From: Verrucomicrobiales bacterium
GTDB taxonomy: Bacteria > Verrucomicrobiota > Verrucomicrobiia > Limisphaerales > Palsa-1400
DNA: 10,021 bases
Assembly (NCBI GenBank): GCA_028293405.1
Contig: JAQGOW010000206.1
Span: 1-10,021, forward strand
Reading direction: 5' to 3'
The position numbers and the translations under genes were made by a program. Of the stretch, positions 4,586 through 10,021 are shown piece after piece; position 1 is the stretch's first letter; each line of letters starts with the position of its first letter. Under the pieces are notes generated by a model. That model was not told the origin of the DNA. It ran no database searches and saw nothing but the letters and a program-made list of their open reading frames with translations.

Positions 4586-6082
4586 TCACGGCTGTCGTGC
4601 TGGAACCAGAATATACACTGTCTGTTTTTCGCGCTTCACTCGAAGCAACGTGTTGCTCTGATTGTTGGCGTTGTCCATGATCTTGCGTAGATCCGCCGGC
4701 GACGTGACTGGTTGATGATTCGCCTCCAGGATCAAGTCGCCTTCGTGCAAGCCAGCCATTGCCGCCGCACCGCCTTCTTGGACGTCAGTCACGACCACTC
4801 CTTTATCGCCTTGCAACCCGAGTTGCTGCGCTAACGCGGGCGTGAGCTGTTGCACGGACACACCGAGTTTGCCCGACGGTTTACTATCTTTATTCGCACC
4901 GGCAGGATCGGATTCGACCGAAGCGACTTCGGCTTCCGGCGCGAGTTTGCCGACAGTGGCCGTCAGCGTTTGCTCTTTACGATCGCGCAAGACATCCATT
5001 TTGAGCCGGGTGTCTGGTGGCGTTGCGGCGATCAGGTTTTTCAAGTGTGCCGTGTCCTGCACCGATTTTCCTTCAACGCGCAAAATGATGTCACCGGGTT
5101 TGAGCCCCGCTTGATCAGCCGGGCCACCTTTGCTGACCTCGCTGACCAAAGCGCCATTCAGTGTGTTCGCTTTGAACTGTTGCGCGAGGTCGCTGGTTAG
5201 TTCCTGGATTCCAACTCCAAGAAATCCGCGAACGATCTTGCCGCCGCTGGTCAAAGTCGGCAGAACGGCTTTGACCATGTTGATGGGTATGGCCAAACCG
5301 ACGCCGGCAAATTGCCCGATGCTCGTGGCAATCACGCTGTTGATGCCAATGACCTGACCGCGCATGTTCACCAAAGGTCCACCCGAGTTGCCTGGATTAA
5401 TCGCCGTATCGGTCTGCAGAAAATCTTCGTAAGTGTTGATGCCGATTCCAGCGCGGCCTTTCGCGCTGAGAACACCGGTCGTGACCGTTTGAATGAACCC
5501 AAACGGCGAGCCAATCGCCATGACAATATTTCCAACCTGCAACGCATCGGAATCGCCGAGCTCTGCCATCGGCAAATCTGAAGGCGCGTTGCCCTTGATG
5601 CGAATGACTGCAATATCGCTGGCTGGATCGCTCCCGACAATCTCTGCTTCAAAGCGACGTTTGTCGGCCAACTGCACTTTAATTTCATCGACGTCCCCGA
5701 CGACGTGATAGTTCGTCAGAATGCGACCCTTCTTGTCGATGATGATGCCTGAACCCATGCCTTGCTGCGGAACGGAACTCGCGTGACCGCGACTGCCGCG
5801 GCTCCGACTTTGCGGACCCTGTTCGCCAAAAAATTTGCGCAACAAATCGTCAGCGTTGCTTTCGTTGCGTTTGACCATCTTTTCGGAGTAGACGCTTACG
5901 ACGGCTGGTTGCACGCGTGCTGCGACTTCCGCGAATGCTTTGCCCAACTGCTCCGCCGGCGCGGTCACTTGCGGATCGATCGCACCGCCGGATTGATTGC
6001 CCGGCGCGCCGATTTGTTGCTCAGCGTCTGCCGCGAAAATTCCAAACGCGAGCGCGAGCCCGCAAGCTGTAATACGTGTCAT
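4586..6082 (-). CDS. htrA: DegP/DegQ-type periplasmic serine protease, two PDZ domains
   Basis: An exported quality-control protease that degrades damaged envelope proteins. From ATG 6082 it has 498 residues. A Sec signal peptide (1-20, hydrophobic core ACGLALAFGIF, likely cut after ADA) is followed by a linker and a trypsin-like domain (about 45-275). The catalytic triad is complete: His126 (TNYHVVGD), Asp156 (SDPASDIAVI) and Ser233 (NPGNSGGPL). PDZ1 spans about 283-378 (starting RGFLGVGIQ) and PDZ2 about 403-494 (GKLGVSVQQL). Two PDZ domains indicate the DegP/DegQ type rather than DegS. A Gln/Ser/Arg-rich insert (about 86-107) matches the position of the LA loop. An in-frame upstream GTG at 6148 would put 22 residues ahead of the signal peptide and is unlikely; AAGGAG lies 4 bases before ATG 6082. 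That site is completely enclosed in a hairpin, suggesting translational control. It lies 122 bp after glnD and 45 bp before mtnA. Confidence 0.95.
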   Translation of the reverse strand: MTRITACGLALAFGIFAADAEQQIGAPGNQSGGAIDPQVTAPAEQLGKAFAEVAARVQPAVVSVYSEKMVKRNESNADDLLRKFFGEQGPQSRSRGSRGHASSVPQQGMGSGIIIDKKGRILTNYHVVGDVDEIKVQLADKRRFEAEIVGSDPASDIAVIRIKGNAPSDLPMAELGDSDALQVGNIVMAIGSPFGFIQTVTTGVLSAKGRAGIGINTYEDFLQTDTAINPGNSGGPLVNMRGQVIGINSVIATSIGQFAGVGLAIPINMVKAVLPTLTSGGKIVRGFLGVGIQELTSDLAQQFKANTLNGALVSEVSKGGPADQAGLKPGDIILRVEGKSVQDTAHLKNLIAATPPDTRLKMDVLRDRKEQTLTATVGKLAPEAEVASVESDPAGANKDSKPSGKLGVSVQQLTPALAQQLGLQGDKGVVVTDVQEGGAAAMAGLHEGDLILEANHQPVTSPADLRKIMDNANNQSNTLLRVKREKQTVYILVPARQP

Positions 6083-6083
6083 A

Positions 6084-6110
6084 GTTCTCCTTTGCAAAAT
6101 GCAAGGGAAC
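6084..6110 (-). promoter_or_regulatory. hairpin burying the htrA ribosome binding site (candidate RNA thermometer)
   Basis: On the minus strand, GTTCCCTTGCA (6110-6100) can pair with TGCAAAGGAGAAC (6096-6084) across a UUU loop. All 11 bases of the 5' arm are paired; the 3' arm has two single bulged A residues (6091 and 6088). The Shine-Dalgarno AAGGAG (6092-6087) lies entirely in the 3' arm, and the stem ends one base before the AUG. An imperfect, bulged helix that hides a strong ribosome binding site is the layout of bacterial RNA thermometers, and HtrA-type proteases are classical heat-induced proteins. Base pairing is read directly; temperature response is inference. Confidence 0.6.
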
Positions 6111-6204
6111 GTACGACCCGAACTCCGCAATCGAAATTGGCACAACACCCCAAACCGCAGTCAGGGCAGGGTGGTTCGCGCTCTAGTGACGGTGCCGACC
6201 TCGA

Positions 6205-9030
6205 CTATTTACCGATCGCGCTGCGCAGGCGGTGCTCGATGTGACGGAGTCGGTCAGCATGCGTGATCTTGGTCTTGTCCCATTCGGTCACGTAAAACGT
6301 GTCGGAAGCCGCGCCTTTTTCGGTCAAGATTTTTGCGATGGAAACGTCGAGATTTAAATCGTTCAACGCGCGGGAAATATCATAGAGCAAACCGATGCGA
6401 TCTTCGGCTTCGATGTCGATGATAGTGCGGGTTTCGGAAAGTTCGTTGTCAAAACTTACGGACGTCGGGATGCGTTCGCCCTCCAACGATTTGTACGTTT
6501 GTGGCGCGGGTTTGGTTTTGGCGATGATACCGGGCAAGTCGACGTGCGTGCCCATGAGGACTTTGTTCATCAACGACTCGAATTTGTCGCGACCGTCTTT
6601 ATTCGGGAGCAAGCCGGTGCGGGCGTCGTTGACGCTTAAACAGTCCAAAATGATGCCGTCGCTGCGCGTTAAAATTTCGGCGTGGAAAATATTCAGTCCG
6701 GCGGCGGTGAGACATCCGGTGATTTTGCTGAAGAGGCCTTCGCGGTCCCAGGTGCAAACCGTGACGGTGCTGTAGCCGCGGTCGGGTTCGTTGTGCCAAG
6801 CGATAACCGGAGTGAGCGCGTTGGATTCGTCGTCGGCAAGTTGCACGTGCAAAAAACGGTGCACGTGCGTGATGTCGCGCAGGATTTCTTTGGCGTCGTT
6901 GATTTGAAAATAACGCGTGGGAAGATTGTTGAAGTGCGCTTCAATTTCTTCGGTGTCGAATGTGTCGGGCGCCATTCGTTCGACTTCTTCGGAGAGCAGG
7001 TCGCGTTGGCGCGCTTCGGCGATTAAGAATTCCGGTGCGCCGCTCAGCGCATCGCTGGTCTTGCGATAGAGTTGCCACATCGCGGCGTCCTTAAAACCGT
7101 TCCAGAGCTGATCGCTCGTGCCCATCGAATCGGCAAACGTGTGCAACGTCAGCATCACGAGGTGTTCGGCCGTTTGGATCTGGCGCGCAAAATTGCGGAT
7201 GACGGTGGCATCGTCGAGGTCGCGACGCTGGGAGATTTGCACCATCGTCAGATGGTTCTCGATTAAGAGGCGCAAGGTGTGCGTTTTTGCGCCGTCAAGG
7301 CCAAGTCGCGCGGCGGCTTTTTCGGCGAGCTTGGCGCTGGCGTCTTCGTGTTTGCCGGTGTCGAGGGCCTTACCGGAATCGTGGAGCAAGAGCGCGAGAT
7401 ACAAGACATGCGGATGCTCAACTTGCGGGAACAGCTCTGCATAGGAGTTGAACGGCGGCGTCTTTGCGTTCCACACTTGGTCGAGTTTTTCCAGGCAGAC
7501 CAACGTGTGTTCGTCGGCGGTGTATTGATGATAAAACTCATGTTGGACAAGGCACGTCAGTTTGCCGAATTCGGGAATAAATTTTCCGAGCAAGCCCACT
7601 TCATGCATCGCGCGTAGAACGGGCGCGACGTTGCCGCGTTGGTCGAGAATTTCCAAAAACGTTTCGCGCACATGCGGATCGCGTTGGAATTCATTGTTCA
7701 CGAGCGAAAGCTGATTGCGCAACAGTTGCGCGAGATCGGCGTTGAGCTTGAGGCCGCGTTGTTGGGCGTGCAGGAAGACGCGCATGATGCGGCGCGGGTT
7801 GTCGCGAAAGACGTTGCGCGAGAGAAAATGAATTTCGCCATCGACGCATTTGAATCCATCCACGACCTGACGGCGCATGCGTTCGGCTTGCGAACGGAAG
7901 ATCGCGCCGAAGGACGGGATGAAACCGGTCTTGGGTAGGAGCGCGAGGCGTTGTTCGACGGTGCGCGTGATTAAATCGATGTTGCGCGCGTGCGTGTAGT
8001 AATCGCGCATGAACTCTTCGACGCGCTTGCTTGGCGAACGCTCTTTGTAGCCGAGTTCCCAGGCGACCGGGGCCTGCGCGGCTTTGTTCAAGGCATCGGC
8101 GGCGCGATCGGCGTGATAGTGAAGCTCAGTGCGGGCGCGCAAAAGAAAATCGTAAGCGGCTTCGAGTTGCTTGCGCTCAGATTCGCTGATCATTTCCTTT
8201 TGCTGGAGTTCCTCGAGCGAGCGCGTGCGATATTTGAAATACGTCATCCAGATCAGGTTCTGGTAATCGCGTAAACCGCCGCAGCCGTTCTTGATGTTCG
8301 GCTCCTGCATTAACGGTGAGTTGCCGAACTTTGCGCGCCGCGCTGCCTGATCCTGCACGCGAGCGTTGATGTAATCGGATTCCTGACCCAGAACGCACTT
8401 GGCTAACAGTATGCGATGAAAGCGATCGAACAATTTTTCGTCGCCCATGATGCGACGCGTTTCAATCAAACTTGTTTTCGACTGGATATCTTTGCTCGCA
8501 ACCTTCACGCAATCTTCGACCGTGCGCACGGAATGGCCGACTTTGAATCCGAGATCCCAAAGCGTGTAGAGCAAGCCATCGACGAGCGCGGAGAGCGCCG
8601 GGTTGGCTTTGGGATTCAGGCCAATCTCGGACTCGTGCAGGAACATGATGTCGATGTCGCTGTGCGGATTGAGTTCCGCGCGGCCATAACCGCCCGTGGC
8701 GACTAACGTGAACGTCGGCACCGGAGTGCGCGCGCGTTGTTTGGCTTGTTCGGCAGTGGAGGCTGAAAAGTCCAACGGCTTCTGCGCGAATTCGGGCGAA
8801 TTGGCCAGCACACCGTCAACGATGTGGCGCAGGAGCAAATCAAGAATGGCGGAGCGCGCCTGACAAACTTCGAGCCCGCTTGCACCGGCGCGATGGAGCA
8901 TTTTGACGCGGTGGGTTTCGACTTTGAGAAACGTTTTGTAACGCGCCAGTTCCTGAGAAGGCATGCGATTGGCCGGCAGAACAAGGCGTTCTGCGGCGCT
9001 GGCTTCAATCTTCTCAAGCAATGTCGGCAT
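6205..9030 (-). CDS. glnD: bifunctional PII uridylyltransferase / uridylyl-removing enzyme
   Basis: GlnD attaches UMP to PII proteins when glutamine is low and removes it when glutamine is high, setting the nitrogen response. From ATG 9030 the product has 941 residues, somewhat longer than the E. coli enzyme. In order: a nucleotidyltransferase domain with GGYGRAELNPHSDIDIMFLH (113-132), metal-binding Asp125 and Asp127; the GlnD linker region (including GCGGLRDYQNLIWM, 249-262); an HD phosphohydrolase domain with HDSGKALDTGKHED (550-563), His550-Asp551; and two C-terminal ACT domains (about 753-828 and 869-938) that sense glutamine. All four modules are intact, so both activities are expected. 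A TTG 21 bases further upstream (9051) is also in frame, but ATG 9030 has TTAGGT about 5 bases ahead and TTG has no ribosome binding site. No PII or ammonium transporter gene is visible. Confidence 0.95.
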   Translation of the reverse strand: MPTLLEKIEASAAERLVLPANRMPSQELARYKTFLKVETHRVKMLHRAGASGLEVCQARSAILDLLLRHIVDGVLANSPEFAQKPLDFSASTAEQAKQRARTPVPTFTLVATGGYGRAELNPHSDIDIMFLHESEIGLNPKANPALSALVDGLLYTLWDLGFKVGHSVRTVEDCVKVASKDIQSKTSLIETRRIMGDEKLFDRFHRILLAKCVLGQESDYINARVQDQAARRAKFGNSPLMQEPNIKNGCGGLRDYQNLIWMTYFKYRTRSLEELQQKEMISESERKQLEAAYDFLLRARTELHYHADRAADALNKAAQAPVAWELGYKERSPSKRVEEFMRDYYTHARNIDLITRTVEQRLALLPKTGFIPSFGAIFRSQAERMRRQVVDGFKCVDGEIHFLSRNVFRDNPRRIMRVFLHAQQRGLKLNADLAQLLRNQLSLVNNEFQRDPHVRETFLEILDQRGNVAPVLRAMHEVGLLGKFIPEFGKLTCLVQHEFYHQYTADEHTLVCLEKLDQVWNAKTPPFNSYAELFPQVEHPHVLYLALLLHDSGKALDTGKHEDASAKLAEKAAARLGLDGAKTHTLRLLIENHLTMVQISQRRDLDDATVIRNFARQIQTAEHLVMLTLHTFADSMGTSDQLWNGFKDAAMWQLYRKTSDALSGAPEFLIAEARQRDLLSEEVERMAPDTFDTEEIEAHFNNLPTRYFQINDAKEILRDITHVHRFLHVQLADDESNALTPVIAWHNEPDRGYSTVTVCTWDREGLFSKITGCLTAAGLNIFHAEILTRSDGIILDCLSVNDARTGLLPNKDGRDKFESLMNKVLMGTHVDLPGIIAKTKPAPQTYKSLEGERIPTSVSFDNELSETRTIIDIEAEDRIGLLYDISRALNDLNLDVSIAKILTEKGAASDTFYVTEWDKTKITHADRLRHIEHRLRSAIGK

Positions 9031-9324
9031 GTCGGACCTAAGATAGGGCAAGACGGAGGGAGTATGAAAGTGAAACTACGTTTGGACCACCAAGACACCA
9101 AGGTTCAGGATGCGTGCCGGGCCGCGCACTAGTTTGCGGCAATGTTCGCGAAGGGGTTCGGGTTTTGGCGAGTCTGGATGCTTTACCGCTGACCGGCCCC
9201 CCCCACCTCACCCCTCTGGGACCCGTCCCACCGTCCCAAGGCCCGTAAACATTGGGTGTTTTTGACTTTTGACCCGTCCCGTGGGACGGGTCAGTGGCGT
9301 CCCAGACTCACTGTGCCTCCCGAA
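9031..9324. other. gene-free stretch between glnD and the secreted-protein gene
   Basis: I find no credible gene here. It should hold the glnD promoter, but no clear -35/-10 pair could be assigned. At 9086-9102 the sequence ACCACCAAGACACCAAG contains an imperfect 9/8-bp direct repeat and looks like a piece of a dispersed intergenic repeat. At 9197-9204 there is a run of eight C. The right part contains a cluster of GTCCC/GGGAC inverted repeats, listed separately. Confidence 0.6.
9215..9306. repeat. nested GTCCC/GGGAC inverted-repeat cluster
   Basis: The core is an 11-bp palindrome, TGACCCGTCCC (9270-9280) with GGGACGGGTCA (9283-9293), around a 2-base centre. A direct copy of GACCCGTCCC lies at 9220-9229 and can itself fold with GGGAC at 9218-9222. 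An outer pair, TCTGGGAC (9215-9222) and GTCCCAGA (9299-9306), encloses the group. It begins 19 bp after the stop of the secreted-protein gene on the minus strand, so a terminator role is possible, but no T-tract follows in either direction. It could also be a dispersed palindromic repeat or an operator. Confidence 0.6.
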
Positions 9325-10021
9325 TCATGGCACTCTTAACCTGAAGTATCGTCCGACGTTGCCAATCGTGACCGTAGCGTTGGTGCCAGCGGTGGAAATT
9401 TGCGTCCATTGGGCGGAAGGTCCGAGCGCAGTTGTGCTTTCCAGAATCGCTGTGGCGTAGCCACTGGACCACGACAGGTTCACTTGGTTGGCATTTCGGG
9501 CGATAGTCAGGACCAACGGAGCTCGGTAATCGATCGTGAGCGAAACCGTGGCGGGTTGTGAATCGGTGTGGCCATCATTAACGATGAACGTGAAGCTGTC
9601 GGAACCGACGAAGTTAGTGTTCGGCTGATAAGTGACGTTCGGCGCAGTGCCGATCAAGGTGCCGTTCGCGGGCGACTGAGTGACAGTGTAGGTCAATGGG
9701 TCGCCATCTACATCCGTTGCCGTCAACGTGATATTAGCGAGGGAGTTTTCAAACAGTTCCACGGATTGATTGGTCGCGGTCGGAGCGCTGTTGCCGGCAC
9801 CGACGATAATGTCGAAATTCTGCACACCGATTTCGGCATCCCTTGCCGCCAGTTCCACTGAGTTCGTGCCAATGTCCGCCGACGATGGTGTTCCCCAGAT
9901 TACTCCGCCAAAACGAACGAGTTTGCGAACGTTGTAGGCAACCGCGTCGAAGACATAGGCCGTTGAGCCATCCGGGGTCACAGTGAGGTTGAAGGCGTGG
10001 TCACTGAACCGTGCAAGCGGG
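9325..10021 (-). CDS. C-terminal part of a secreted protein with a cadherin-like/Ig-like domain (partial)
   Basis: The reading frame is open to the right edge and ends at TGA 9327-9325, leaving 231 visible residues. The first part (FNLTVTPDGSTAYVFDA) resembles a blade of a YVTN/NHL-type beta-propeller. Residues about 79-163 form a cadherin-like/Ig-like domain of the Big_9 or VCBS-related kind, with typical ATDVDGDPLTYTV and GSDSFTFIVNDG motifs. The last 65 residues (VLTIARNANQVNLSWSSG... RYFRLRVP) are a beta-rich domain of a kind frequent at the ends of verrucomicrobial secreted proteins. Such proteins are exported and often very large; binding partner and function are unknown. No membrane anchor, LPXTG or PEP-CTERM tail is visible. 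A GTG at 9981 is not the true start, because the domain continues upstream. The gene reads towards glnD with the repeat cluster between. Confidence 0.85.
   Translation of the reverse strand, partial: PLARFSDHAFNLTVTPDGSTAYVFDAVAYNVRKLVRFGGVIWGTPSSADIGTNSVELAARDAEIGVQNFDIIVGAGNSAPTATNQSVELFENSLANITLTATDVDGDPLTYTVTQSPANGTLIGTAPNVTYQPNTNFVGSDSFTFIVNDGHTDSQPATVSLTIDYRAPLVLTIARNANQVNLSWSSGYATAILESTTALGPSAQWTQISTAGTNATVTIGNVGRYFRLRVP

Noticed and set aside
6083..6148. Longer htrA start at GTG 6148
   Set aside because: It would put 22 residues before a clear signal peptide, and the strong ribosome binding site belongs to ATG 6082.
9031..9051. glnD start at TTG 9051
   Set aside because: It has no ribosome binding site, and the added seven residues show no family similarity; ATG 9030 is better supported.
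9197..9204. Run of eight C as a phase-variable tract
   Set aside because: It lies in noncoding DNA, 167 bp from the glnD start, with no gene whose frame or promoter spacing it could change.
9270..9293. Classical intrinsic terminator for the secreted-protein gene
   Set aside because: The stem is strong, but on the minus strand A and not T follows it, and the loop is only 2-4 bases; kept only as a repeat.

Overview
The window reads as a chromosomal segment of a GC-rich bacterium, most likely from the Verrucomicrobiota. Three things point there: the integrase belongs to a family I associate with that phylum (a Gly-Ala-Ser-Gln box where the first catalytic Arg is usual), the small helix-turn-helix protein beside it is of a type common there, and the secreted protein at the right edge ends in the Phe-Arg-Leu-Arg tail frequent in verrucomicrobial secreted proteins. 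This is an inference from motif familiarity, not from a search.

Left third (1-3298): the end of an integrated prophage-like element. A tight plus-strand gene set runs rightwards: the C-terminus of an unidentified protein, a head-module protein of the phage 'DnaT-like' family, a one-TM coiled-coil protein, a lipoprotein with three C-terminal membrane segments (together resembling a spanin or lysis pair), and a small excisionase-like DNA-binding protein. It converges on a minus-strand tyrosine integrase and overlaps it tail to tail by 9 bp. The integrase terminator lies inside the 3' end of the DNA-binding gene. The integrase start faces a complete tRNA-Cys(GCA) gene whose 3' end is the inferred attachment site. 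No tail genes are visible.

Middle and right (3298-9030): host genes, all on the minus strand and probably transcribed in the order glnD, htrA, mtnA, tRNA-Cys. GlnD is the PII uridylyltransferase/uridylyl-removing sensor of nitrogen status. HtrA/DegQ is an exported serine protease with two PDZ domains. MtnA is an enzyme of methionine salvage. They share no pathway. Two different 7-bp tandem repeats sit here, one inside mtnA and one between mtnA and the tRNA. Immediately before the htrA start codon is an 11-bp hairpin with two bulged A residues that buries the whole ribosome binding site, which makes it a candidate RNA thermometer.

Right edge (9031-10021): a 294-bp gene-free stretch with a cluster of GTCCC/GGGAC inverted repeats, then the C-terminal 231 residues of a secreted protein with a beta-propeller-like remnant, a cadherin-like/Ig-like domain and a C-terminal beta domain.
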